A stretch of DNA of 64,000 nt from Pseudofrankia coriaricola (lineage in GTDB: Bacteria > Actinomycetota > Actinomycetes > Frankiales > Frankiaceae). Shown here piece after piece: positions 25,306 through 33,757 of this stretch (its first letter is position 1; each line of letters starts with the position of its first letter). A program made the position numbers and the translations under genes. A model generated the notes under the pieces. It was not told where the DNA came from. It saw only the letters and a program-made list of their open reading frames with translations, and did not search any database. Location of the stretch: NCBI RefSeq assembly GCF_001854805.1, contig NZ_MBLO01000147.1, positions 62,001-126,000 on the forward strand, in the 5' to 3' direction.

Positions 25306-25378
25306 TGTCTGGTTCCTCCGCGGTCGTCTGGACACCGGTACAGCGCCTCGGGCTCGCTTCGCCGCCGCGCTGCCGCCT

Positions 25379-26419
25379 CTACAGCGTCGCCTGCAGTGAC
25401 TTGATCGGCATCGACAGGCGGTCGAGCATGGCGAGGTCGACGTCGGGGGACTGCCCGAGGGTCGTCAGGTAGTTGCCGACGATGACGGCGTTGATCCCGC
25501 CGAGCATGCCCTTGTCTGCCAGGTCGCCGAGGGTGATCTCCCGGCCGCCCGCGTAGCGCAGGATCGTGCGCGGCATCGCCAGGCGGAATGCCGCGATCGT
25601 GCGCAGCGCCTCGCGCGGCTCGACGGGGGGCAGGTCACCGAACGGCGTGCCCGGCCGCGGGTTGAGGAAGTTCAGCGGTACCTCGTCCGGTTCCAGCGCC
25701 GCGAGCTGCGCGGCGAGCTCCGCGCGCTGCGCGAGGCTCTCGCCGACGCCGATGATCGCGCCGCAGCACAGTTCCATCCCGGCCGCGCGGACCATCCGGC
25801 AGGTGTCGAGCCGCTCGTCCCAGCTGTGGGTGGTGACGACGTTCGGGAAGTGCGAGCGGGCCGTCTCGAGGTTGTGGTTGTAGCGATGCACGCCCATCGC
25901 GACCAGTTCGTCGACCTGCTCCTGGGTGAGCATCCCCAGCGAGCAGGCGACGTTGATGTCGACGGCGGCGCGGATCGCCGCCACGCCCTCGCGGACCTGG
26001 GTCATCAGCCGGGTGTCCGGCCCGCGTACCGCCGCGACGATGCAGAACTCGGTCGCGCCGGTCGCGGCGGTCGCCTTGGCGGCCTCGACCAGGCTCGGCA
26101 CGTCCAGCCAGGCAGAGCGGACCGGCGATTCGAACTTGCCGGACTGCGAGCAGAAGTGGCAGTCCTCCGGGCAGCCACCCGTCTTGAGGCTGACGATGCC
26201 CTCCACCTCGACCTCGGGGCCGCACCAGCGCATCCGCACCTCGTGCGCGAGCGCGAGCAGCTCCGGCAGCGCCTCGTCCGCCAGCTCGAGCACGGCCAGC
26301 ACCTGCCGCTCGTCCAGGCCCCGGCCCTCGAGAAGGACCTGCTGGCGGGTGGTGGCGAGCAGTCCGGCGGCGTCGGCCGGCAGGACAGCCGGACTGATGG
26401 TGGTCACGGGTGGGGTCAC
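25379..26419 (-). CDS. bioB: Biotin synthase
   Basis: 346 residues. Radical-SAM cysteines CPEDCHFC bind the 4Fe-4S cluster; SQSGKF, the YNHNLET block, and [18 protein letters not shown] contribute the second cluster and substrate site. BioB inserts sulfur into dethiobiotin. GTG 26419 was chosen because GGAG lies eight bases upstream. The frame is open 20 codons further to ATG 26479, but that codon is the edge of a 62-bp repeat and has no Shine-Dalgarno. It follows bioF-bioD after a 450-base repeat-containing gap and precedes bsaP. Confidence 0.95.
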   Translation of the reverse strand: MTPPVTTISPAVLPADAAGLLATTRQQVLLEGRGLDERQVLAVLELADEALPELLALAHEVRMRWCGPEVEVEGIVSLKTGGCPEDCHFCSQSGKFESPVRSAWLDVPSLVEAAKATAATGATEFCIVAAVRGPDTRLMTQVREGVAAIRAAVDINVACSLGMLTQEQVDELVAMGVHRYNHNLETARSHFPNVVTTHSWDERLDTCRMVRAAGMELCCGAIIGVGESLAQRAELAAQLAALEPDEVPLNFLNPRPGTPFGDLPPVEPREALRTIAAFRLAMPRTILRYAGGREITLGDLADKGMLGGINAVIVGNYLTTLGQSPDVDLAMLDRLSMPIKSLQATL

Positions 26420-26476
26420 TTCGTTCGCTCCAGCCGCCGAAACCGGCATCGGGGACAGTGGCGTCATCATCGAGTC

Positions 26477-26662
26477 CATGGCCGAGGGGCGCGCGACGAT
26501 GGCGAAGCCTCGCGCGCCCGGAGGCGCTTTCTAGCGTTCATGGCCGAAGGGCGCGCGACGATGGCGAAGCCTCGCGCGCCCGGAGGCGCTTTCTAGCGTT
26601 CATGGCCGAAGGGCACGCGACAGCGGCGAAGCCGCGCGCGCCTGAAGGCCCATTCCTAGCAT
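26477..26662. repeat. Three 62-bp tandem palindromic units upstream of bioB
   Basis: Units at 26477-26538, 26539-26600 and 26601-26662; the first two differ by one or two bases and the third is degenerate. Each contains a stem GGGCGCGCGA/TCGCGCGCCC of 10 bp with a 13-base loop CGATGGCGAAGCC (first unit: 26487-26496 and 26510-26519). A single related palindrome with the same loop is at 37881-37913, and two coding copies are at 60684-60790. Confidence 0.85.
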
Positions 26663-26872
26663 CAGAGCCGTCGGGTGAGCGGGCATCGCCGCGTTCGTCA
26701 CCACACGCCCGCTCATTGTCGAACTCAGGCCGCCCGCGGCGCGCGCCTGACGGACGTGGTATCTGGCACGTCGCCGCGGCGAGCCCTACCGTTCCGTGCT
26801 TCCGCTCTGGCCCCTCCGTGGCGTCGCCGGAGTCTGTTCCAGACCCAAGGCGTCCGGAGCTCCGGCAGGCCG
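26663..26872. other. Remainder of the bioD-bioB gap
   Basis: Between the 62-bp repeats and the bioD stop. No gene, hairpin or promoter hexamer was recognised. It must hold the bioB promoter if bioB is not read from bioF-bioD. Confidence 0.3.
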
Positions 26873-27676
26873 TCACGAGGCCCGCGACGGGTCGCTGAGC
26901 GAGCCGGATGCCAAACGCGTGGCCGCCGAGCCCGGCCAGCCCGCGGACCGGGGCAGGGATGGGGGGCTGTGCAGGGCGCGGAAGGCGGCGGGGTCGAACG
27001 TCCCACCGAGGGACGGGGCTAGCGACCGTCGGGCGAGCTCGCGGAACCCCACACGGTCGAGCAGGCCCGCCCCGGCCGGGAGCACACCGGCGAGCGGCCG
27101 GCCGGCGACCGTCTCCAGATCGGCGAGGTTGGCTCGTTCGGCGAGGCCCGGGTCCGCCGGCCAGCTGCCGATGACCACACCGGCCGGTTCCAGGCCGCGG
27201 TGCGCCAGCGCCTCCAGCGTGAGTGCGGTGTCGTTCAAGGTGCCCAGTGCCGGCCGGGTGACCACGAGTACCGGCGCCCGGAGCAGCCGGGCCAGGTCGG
27301 CGAGCGTACGGCCGTCGTCGTCGTAGCGGACCAGCAGCCCGCCCGCCCCTTCCACGAGCACGAGCCGGTGATCGGCCGCCAGCCTGGTCACCGTGTCAGC
27401 CGCGGCAACCAGGTCGAGGGGGGGAAGCCCCGCGCGCCGGGCCGCGGTCGCCGGAGCGAGCGGCTCCGGGTAGCGGGCGAGCTCGTGCACCTCGCTGACG
27501 CCCGTCAGGTCGCGGACCAGGTCGGCGTCGCCGAGCTCGCCCGGCCCGACGCCGGTCTGCGCCGGCTTGACCACCGTCACCGGTGCGCCCCGGCCGCGTG
27601 CCAACGCCGCCACCGCCGCCGTGACGACGGTCTTGCCGACCTCCGTACCCGTACCGGTGACGACGAGGATGCTCAT
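26873..27676 (-). CDS. bioD: Dethiobiotin synthetase
   Basis: 267 residues. P-loop GTGTEVGKT (8-16), the KPAQTG motif and LVEGAGGLLV are the ATP and diaminopelargonate-binding parts of BioD, which closes the ureido ring using CO2 and ATP. The last 40 residues (PSLPRSAGWPGSAATRLASG) are an extra low-complexity tail. ATG 27676 overlaps the bioF stop (ATGA). Confidence 0.94.
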   Translation of the reverse strand: MSILVVTGTGTEVGKTVVTAAVAALARGRGAPVTVVKPAQTGVGPGELGDADLVRDLTGVSEVHELARYPEPLAPATAARRAGLPPLDLVAAADTVTRLAADHRLVLVEGAGGLLVRYDDDGRTLADLARLLRAPVLVVTRPALGTLNDTALTLEALAHRGLEPAGVVIGSWPADPGLAERANLADLETVAGRPLAGVLPAGAGLLDRVGFRELARRSLAPSLGGTFDPAAFRALHSPPSLPRSAGWPGSAATRLASGSLSDPSRAS

Positions 27677-28863
27677 GTCCCGGTCTCCGGCCTGACGGCG
27701 CCGTCGGCGGCGCGCAGTGCCCCGGCGAGCGCGCTCGCGAACAGGGCCACGTCGTCGTCGGTGAGGTCGGCGCGCGCGGACAGCCGCAGCCGGCTGGTCC
27801 CCGGCGGCACCGTCGGAGGACGGAAACAGCCGACGGCCACGCCCCGCTCCCGACAGGCCGCGGCGGCCGCGACCGCCCGCTCGGGCGCGCCGAGCACGAC
27901 GGAGACCACGGCCGCGGCGGGCGCTGGCGCGCCGGCGAGACGTGCCAGCTCCGCCGCCCTGGCCCGGCTGCGGGTGGCCAGGCCGGGGTCGGCCGCCAGG
28001 AGCCGCAGGGCACCTAGCGCGGCGCCGGCCGCCGCGGGCGCGAGGCCGGTGTCGAAGATGAAGGTGCGGGACGTGTCGATCAGGTGGTCGCGTACCTCGA
28101 CCGGCCCCAGCACGGCGCCGCCCTGGCTGCCCAGGGACTTGGACATGGTGACGGTGGCTATGACGTCTGGCTCACCGGCGAGGCCGGTAGCGGCGGCCGC
28201 GCCCCGCCCGCCGGGGCCGACGACGCCGAGGGCATGCGCTTCGTCCAGCAGCAGCACCGCGCCGTGACGGCGGGCGGCCTGGTGCAGCTCGGCCAGGGGC
28301 GCGAGGTCACCGTCGGCGGAGAAGACCGAGTCGGTGACGACGAGAGCCCGCCGGTACCGCCGGTGCGTCAGGGCGCCGTCGACGGCGGCGACGTCCAGGT
28401 GCGGCACGATCGCGACGTCGGCGCGGGACAGCCGGCAGGCGTCGACGATCGAGGCGTGGTTTCGCTCGTCGGAGACGATCAGGTCGCCCGCCCCGACGAG
28501 CGCGGTGACGACGCCGAGGTTCGCGGCGTATCCGGAGGCGAAGACCAGGGCCGCCGCGAACCCGGTGTGCGCGGCGAGCGCGTCCTCCAGCTCGGCGTGC
28601 AGCGCCGTCGACCCGGTCACCAGCCTGCTGCCGGTGGAGCCGGCACCCCAGATCCGCAGCGCCTCGACACCGGCCTCGATCACGGCCGGGTGCCTGGAGA
28701 GGCCCAGGTAGTCGTTGCCAGCCAGGTCGACGCGCACCTGGTCGTCCAGCGCGGGCCGGGGCCGTACCGACCGGCGCAGCCCGGCCTCGCGTCGGGCCCG
28801 CGCGTTCGCGTCCAGCCAGGCGAGTGGGGCGGGCGGGGCGGAAAGTCGCTGGTCCACGGTCAC
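27673..28863 (-). CDS. bioF: 8-amino-7-oxononanoate synthase
   Basis: 396 residues of the alpha-oxoamine synthase family. GNDYLGLSRHP is the substrate loop, GAGSTGSRLVTG the glycine-rich segment, DERNHASI holds the His that stacks on PLP, LLDEAHALGVVG the Asp, and the Schiff-base Lys is in TVTMSKSLGSQGG. It condenses pimeloyl thioester with alanine. Start GTG 28863 is at the beginning of homology (VTVDQRLSAPPAPLAW); the frame above is not conserved in character. First gene of the minus-strand bio cluster; bioA is not in the window. Confidence 0.94.
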   Translation of the reverse strand: MTVDQRLSAPPAPLAWLDANARARREAGLRRSVRPRPALDDQVRVDLAGNDYLGLSRHPAVIEAGVEALRIWGAGSTGSRLVTGSTALHAELEDALAAHTGFAAALVFASGYAANLGVVTALVGAGDLIVSDERNHASIVDACRLSRADVAIVPHLDVAAVDGALTHRRYRRALVVTDSVFSADGDLAPLAELHQAARRHGAVLLLDEAHALGVVGPGGRGAAAATGLAGEPDVIATVTMSKSLGSQGGAVLGPVEVRDHLIDTSRTFIFDTGLAPAAAGAALGALRLLAADPGLATRSRARAAELARLAGAPAPAAAVVSVVLGAPERAVAAAAACRERGVAVGCFRPPTVPPGTSRLRLSARADLTDDDVALFASALAGALRAADGAVRPETGT

Positions 28864-29159
28864 GTCGCGACTGTATGACGGCGTTCTGGCTACGGCCCTT
28901 GGCGCTGTGAGCCAGGAATCGCCTGGCGCGCTTGTACGGCTGCCCAATGTGGAGCGCTGGTTGCGGGCCAGGGCCGGCCGTGGGCCACGCTGCTTCGGCC
29001 GTTTGGCTCGGAGGCTCTGGTTCGCCTGGCATGTACTGCCTCGGACGCGCTGTGGGCCTGGGGGCAGGCCGCGCGCCCAGGCACCAGGCGGAGGCGGACA
29101 GGGGCCCTCGGGGCACCGAGATTGTTCAGGAGGCAGCTTCGTCTGGCAGTCTGCCTGCC

Positions 29160-30635
29160 GTGGGAACCCTGGCCGACATGCTGCGCGCGAGCACCGACCT
29201 GAACGACGACGACATCGACCAGCTACACGCGCTCGTCGCCGACTGGGCGTTGCTGGCCGATCTCTCCTTCGCGGACCTGCTCCTGCTGGTTCCCAGCCGT
29301 ACCTCGAGCCAGCGGGCGGCCAAGGTCGGGCACGCGGAGTTCCTCGTCGTCGCCCAGGTGCGCCCGACCACTGGCCCGACGGCGTATCACAACGACGAGG
29401 TCGGCAGCGTCGTCATCAATCGCTGGGTGGTACGCAACGCGTGGCGAGAGCACCGGATCGCCCGGGAGGGCGAGCCCGAGTGGGACGGCGGCGTTCCGGT
29501 GCGGACCGAGGCCATCCCGGTCCGGCACGGTAACCGGGTGATCGCCGTGCTTGCCCGGGACACCAACCTCGCGACCACCCGCACCCCGAGCGCGCTGGAG
29601 TCCGCCTACCTGCAGTGCGCCAACAACCTGGCCCTGATGGTCGCTGAGGGGCTGTTCCCGTTCCGGGGCAGCTCCGCCGAGCTCCCGGAAGCGCCTCGGG
29701 TGGGCGACGGGATGGTCCGCCTCGACGGCGCTGGCAAGGTCATCTTCGCGAGCCCGAACGCGCTGTCGGCCTACCGCCGGCTCGGCTACACCGGCAACGT
29801 CACCGGTGAGGACCTGCGTTCGGTGCACCGGGCGCTCAGCCTGCCGGCGACCACTCCCGCGGTGTGGCACGCGATCGGCCGGCGCCGGCCCGTGGAGGTC
29901 GAGCTCGCGGTCGGTAGCACTGTGGTGCTGCTGCGCGCGATTCCGTTGTTCCCCGGGCAGACCAGGGAGGTCCTGGTCCTGGTGCGCGACGTCTCCGAGC
30001 TGCGCCGCCGGGAGGCGCAGCTGCTGAGCAAGGACGCCACCATCCGGGAGATCCACCACCGGGTGAAGAACAACCTGCAGACGGTGGCGGCGCTGCTGCG
30101 GCTGCAGATGCGTCGCACGAAGGTCGACGAGGCCAGGGACGCGCTGCGGGAGTCGGTCCGCAGGGTGACGTCGATCGCGCTGGTGCACGAGACGCTCTCG
30201 CAGACGTTGGGGGAGTCGGTCCCGTTCGACGAGATCGCCGACCAGATCACCTCCGTCACGGTCGACCTCGCGACCACCGGGACGCGGGCGACGACACGGC
30301 GGGTCGGCTCGTTCGGCATGCTCTCGGGTGCGCTCGCCACGCCGCTGGCCCTTGTCCTCTCCGAGATTTTGCAGAATGCTGTCGAACATGCGTTCGATGG
30401 TTCGGCGGGCTCGATCGAGATCCGGGTACGGCGCACGGCCAGCCGGCTCGATGTCGTGGTCGCCGACGACGGCGCAGGCCTGCCGGACGACTTCCAGCTG
30501 GAGCATTCGCCGCGCCTCGGCCTGCAGATCGTCCGTCAGCTCGTGCTTGGGGAGATGCAGGGCACCATCCGCCTGCAGGCGGGCGCCGAGCGGGGGACCG
30601 AGGCGTTGCTCTCGATCCCACTTTCTTCAGGTTGA
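29160..30635 (+). CDS. pdtaS: Sensor histidine kinase PdtaS
   Basis: 491 residues. The N-terminal GAF-like domain (LHALVADWALLADLSFADLL) and central PAS domain (VRLDGAGKVIFASPNALSAY) lead to the HisKA_2 phosphorylation helix IREIHHRVKNNLQTVAALLR with the His, and a HATPase with LVLSEILQNAVEHAFDG and VADDGAGLP. It resembles mycobacterial Rv3220c, which controls the antiterminator PdtaR; no PdtaR gene is in the window. Cytosolic (no membrane segment). GTG 29160 places the first residues (GTLADML) as in homologues; AGGAGG lies 26 bases further up. Confidence 0.93.
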   Translation: MGTLADMLRASTDLNDDDIDQLHALVADWALLADLSFADLLLLVPSRTSSQRAAKVGHAEFLVVAQVRPTTGPTAYHNDEVGSVVINRWVVRNAWREHRIAREGEPEWDGGVPVRTEAIPVRHGNRVIAVLARDTNLATTRTPSALESAYLQCANNLALMVAEGLFPFRGSSAELPEAPRVGDGMVRLDGAGKVIFASPNALSAYRRLGYTGNVTGEDLRSVHRALSLPATTPAVWHAIGRRRPVEVELAVGSTVVLLRAIPLFPGQTREVLVLVRDVSELRRREAQLLSKDATIREIHHRVKNNLQTVAALLRLQMRRTKVDEARDALRESVRRVTSIALVHETLSQTLGESVPFDEIADQITSVTVDLATTGTRATTRRVGSFGMLSGALATPLALVLSEILQNAVEHAFDGSAGSIEIRVRRTASRLDVVVADDGAGLPDDFQLEHSPRLGLQIVRQLVLGEMQGTIRLQAGAERGTEALLSIPLSSG

Positions 30636-31472
30636 GTGTTTGGGGCGCTGGAAGGCGGGTATTACCGGACTCGTGGAGTGTGCCCTCAGTGAGCGCCCAT
30701 CGAGCGCTCACGCTGCGTCTCACTTCATGCCGGTTGAGGTGACGCCCCGCTCTCGGGGCGCCGAGTCGGGCTCGGCGACCGGTCAGTGCGACGTGGCCAC
30801 CACCGTGCCCGCGGCCGTCCAGGCCGCCTCCCGCAACGCAGCTCTTGCGTCGGGCCGTAGGCACGCCAACTCGGGCTCGGTCACCGGTCAGCGCGACTCG
30901 GCCACCACCGTGCCCGCGGCCGTCCAGGCCGCCTCCCGCAACGCAGCTCTTGCGTCGGGCCGTAGGCACGCCAACTCGGGCTCGGTCACCGGTCAGCGCG
31001 ACTCGGCCACAGCCGGAACCGCGGCCGTCCAGGCCGCCCCACGCAACGCAACCGTCGCACCGACCCTGACGAGCGCCAAGTCGGAAGCGTCCGCCAGCCC
31101 CGGACCAAGGCCCTCGAGTTTTTGGGCCGTCCAGGCCCCAAAAACAGCATCGGCCGTTCCGTCCATGGCGCGCCAGCCGGAGGCGGCGGCCATACGGACA
31201 GAACGGCCGAGAGTGCCGTGGTCGGAGGCGCACCGACTGGGCGCGCTCCGTGACATGGGCACGGATGCAACTATCGCTGAGCCACGCGTCGCGTCGGCCA
31301 GCGATTTCTGCGATATATGGCCAGGTAGTGGCGTTGTTGGCCGCTGGCCCGCGGACCCGTGCGTCGAGAGTCGCACGAACTCACGGGGAGGGATGACCCC
31401 TCAGGCGCAGCTGGTGTGCGATCCCGGCGCGCAGTGGACCGATCACCGGTCCTCGGCCGGAGGCACCGCCGG
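30636..31472. other. pdtaS-whiB1 intergenic region with 105-bp repeats
   Basis: 837 bases between convergent genes. Besides the three 105-bp units it has an imperfect inverted repeat CGGCCGTTCCGTCC (about 31150) with GGACAGAACGGCCG (about 31195). Both strands stay open through the repeat because its length is a multiple of three, but neither frame has a start with a Shine-Dalgarno, and the plus frame runs antisense through whiB1. Confidence 0.5.
30766..31080. repeat. Three tandem 105-bp repeats
   Basis: Units start at 30766, 30871 and 30976, each with TCGGGCTCGGTCACCGGTCA. Units 1 and 2 are nearly identical except at the first 30 bases; unit 3 is diverged in its second half. Period 105 = 35 codons. 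Confidence 0.9.
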
Positions 31473-31718
31473 TCAGGCGGTGCGGACTCGCAGCACCTGC
31501 CGCTTCAGGGCGCGCCGTTCGTCCTCGCTCAGGCCACCCCAGACGCCAGCGTCCTGGCCGGTCTCCAGTGCCCAGTTCAGGCAGTCGGAGGTCACGGCAC
31601 AGCGTCGGCATACGGCTTTGGCTTCGTCGATCTGGCGCTCAGCAGGCCCGGTGGTCCCGATTGGGAAGAAAAGCTCGGGGTCCTCGTCACGGCAGAGCGC
31701 TCTGTGGCGCCAGTCCAT
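31473..31718 (-). CDS. whiB1: WhiB-family iron-sulfur regulator, WhiB1 type
   Basis: 81 residues. Four cluster cysteines at 9, 37, 40 and 46 (ALCR, AVCRRC, SDCLNW) sit at the same positions as in mycobacterial WhiB1, followed by GVWGGLSEDERRALKR. The 4Fe-4S cluster reacts with nitric oxide, and WhiB1 binds the housekeeping sigma factor. Position next to pdtaS and a lipid-kinase gene repeats the Rv3218-whiB1-Rv3220c order. ATG 31718 with GGGAG upstream. A CRP-like palindrome lies 69 bases upstream of the start. Confidence 0.95.
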   Translation of the reverse strand: MDWRHRALCRDEDPELFFPIGTTGPAERQIDEAKAVCRRCAVTSDCLNWALETGQDAGVWGGLSEDERRALKRQVLRVRTA

Positions 31719-32406
31719 GCGTCCTACTCCCTCTGTCGTAGCGGGCGACTCTGCACAAGAGACGCTCGACTGACTCCTAGGGTTGCGTCACGAGACGTGA
31801 CCACGCGGCGAGCCCCGTTCTCGTCGCGACCCCGGGTGTCGTCTAGTCAACTGCGTGCAGGAGTGCGCCCGGGTGTATGTGGTCCATCCACCTCGGACAT
31901 TCGCCACCCTCCCACCGGAACCGGCAGGGGCGCAAGAACCTGCAACCGCGTTCACACCATCTCTGGCCTGCACTTGTCCGTTAAGGACACGGACGGACCA
32001 CGATCGGCTGCGCTCCGGATGACTAGTCCGGGCTGTCTGGATGCCTGGTGGCCATGGGCAGTTGGCTCCATCAGCCGGGTCTTGTCCGGATAGTCCGACC
32101 AGGCCATGCCCTGTCACCCGCCGATCCACCATGCCAACTAGGCATCCCGCCCGCTGCGCCGGGCCGCGGTACCGAGGTGGCCTCCGGTGACCCAGCCGGC
32201 CTCGTCGGGCCGCGCCAGCGCCCGTCCTGCTCCGCGCTCATTTCCTGTGCGGTGCCCGCGTCAGGCCGGGCGGCCGAGGGGCGTGCGGGCGGGCGCGGTG
32301 GCGAGGTGTGGCGGTCTCCACCGATCTGCCTACTGAGCAGAAACGGCGCGTCCGGTGCAGGATGGCTCCGGGACATGGTCTGGTGGCGGATCGCTGGGGA
32401 GGCCGC
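31719..32406. other. Gene-free region upstream of whiB1 and of the second GDPD
   Basis: 688 bases between divergent genes. Relatively AT-rich from 31720 to 32070, consistent with a regulated promoter region. Apart from the palindrome at 31787 I found no gene, tRNA or repeat. Mycobacterial whiB1 also has a long, complex upstream region. Confidence 0.45.
31787..31801. promoter_or_regulatory. Palindrome upstream of whiB1, possible CRP-type site
   Basis: GTCACG-AGA-CGTGAC, six-base arms with a three-base centre. The GTGAC/GTCAC half-sites resemble CRP/FNR-type boxes but in the outward order and closer than in the classical TGTGA-N6-TCACA. Mycobacterial whiB1 is CRP-controlled, which makes the position of interest. 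Confidence 0.4.
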
Positions 32407-33132
32407 ATGGAGGTACTGGGGCATCGCGGCAGCCGGAGCCCCGGGCCCGAGAATACGGCCGCGGCGGTCGACGCGGCGTTAGCGGCCGGGGCGGACGGGA
32501 TCGAGATCGACATCCGGCGCACCGCCGACGGCGATCTCGTCTGCGTCCACGACGCGCGGCTGCCCCGGCTCGGGGGCCGGGCGGTGATCCGTCGGCCCAC
32601 CGCCGACTTGGCGGCCAGGGGCATACCGACGCTGCATGATGTGCTGGACGCCTGGAGCGGCCGGGGACGGATCATCATAGAGATCAAGAACCAGCCCGGC
32701 CAGCCGGATTTCGATGCCCCCCGCGAGCGGTCCGCGCAGGCGCTGGTCGAGCTGCTGCGCGCCCGCGGGCTGACCGGGCCCGGTGCCGGGGTGACCGTGT
32801 CGTCGTTCGACTGGTTCGCGATCGAGCAGGTGCGAGGCAGCGGCGTGGGGGTGCGTACGGCGTTCCTGACCATGCCGAGGATGTCGGTGAGCGGCGGCCT
32901 GTCCTACGTGCGCTCCGCCGGGCACGCCGAACTGCATGCCCACACCTCGGCTGTGCTCGCCGCCGCCGACGCGGCCGAACGTGCCCGCGCGGCTGGGATC
33001 CGGCTGGTCACCTGGACCGTGACCAACGAGCGGGCGGCGCTGCGCCTGCGCGACGCGGGCGTCGACGGCATCATCTGCGACGACCCGGCCGGCGCCGTCC
33101 GCGCCCTGCGCCCCGCCCCACCGTCGCCCTGA
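32407..33132 (+). CDS. Glycerophosphodiester phosphodiesterase
   Basis: 241 residues. VLGHRGSRSPGPENTAAA gives the catalytic His-Arg and Glu-Asn; GADGIEIDIRRTADGDLVCV and HDARLPRLGG supply metal acids and the second His; LHDVLDAW and TWTVTNERAALRLRDAGVDG finish the barrel. Start ATG 32407 has GGGGAGG four bases upstream; the frame is open further up. Only weakly alike to the GDPD at 14545, so not a recent duplicate. Probably recycles glycerophosphodiesters from lipid turnover; a lipid kinase gene lies 0.6 kb downstream. Confidence 0.92.
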   Translation: MEVLGHRGSRSPGPENTAAAVDAALAAGADGIEIDIRRTADGDLVCVHDARLPRLGGRAVIRRPTADLAARGIPTLHDVLDAWSGRGRIIIEIKNQPGQPDFDAPRERSAQALVELLRARGLTGPGAGVTVSSFDWFAIEQVRGSGVGVRTAFLTMPRMSVSGGLSYVRSAGHAELHAHTSAVLAAADAAERARAAGIRLVTWTVTNERAALRLRDAGVDGIICDDPAGAVRALRPAPPSP

Positions 33133-33203
33133 CCGCAAGCTCGTGACAACCCCGGGTCGGGGACTGGACTGAGGTCGGCCGGGGTTGGGCGGGAAGGTTG
33201 TCA

Positions 33204-33748
33204 TGGTTCGCTCCGTGCGGGCGGCGCGCTCCGGCCCCGTACTCGCTTCGCTCCCACGGGACCTCCGCGCGCCGTCCTCCTGCGCTCACGTGCGCTGCGG
33301 CGACCTCCGCTGCGGCCCAACCACGTTCGCTTCGCTCCGTGGCCGGGCCTCCGCGGAGGCACGCCTCCGCGCCAGCACGGTGACCTTGCGTTGGGACGTC
33401 ACCAACCCGAGACCACGGCGTTCGTATGGGCACTTCGCTTCGCTCGTGGGACGGTCTTCGCGCCTGATGGGTATGGATTGCTCGACTCGTCACCGTGTTA
33501 GGCGCTCCACGAGCGCAGCGAAGTGGCCCGACGGATGGGCATGCTTCGGATGGGTGACGTTCAGCGGCGGGCGACCGTGCGGCGCGGAGGCGCGCCTCGC
33601 GGAGGCCCGGCCCACGAGCGAAGCGACGTGGGCCGGGCCGCAGCGAGGTCGCCGGAGCGCCCGTTCGCGGAGGAGGACACGGCGCGGAGGTCCCGTGGGA
33701 GCGAAGCGAGTACGGGGCCGTAGCGCCGTGCCCGCACGGAGCGAACCA
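33204..33748. repeat. Large imperfect inverted repeat (arms about 205 bp)
   Basis: Left arm about 33204-33410 and right arm about 33540-33748 are reverse complements with few mismatches in the outer 90 bases (TGGTTCGCTCCGTGCGGGC at the left end; its complement at the right end). Inside the arms are many small palindromes of the CGCTTCGC/GCGAAGCG type. No transposase or start codon with coding bias was found. It fills the gap between the GDPD and the lipid-kinase gene. Parts recur at 40110-40250. Confidence 0.8.
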
Positions 33749-33757
33749 GAAATACAG

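Noticed and set aside
30727-31773. Long plus-strand frame through the 105-bp repeats
   Set aside because: It has no Shine-Dalgarno and continues antisense through whiB1; openness follows from the repeat period being divisible by three.
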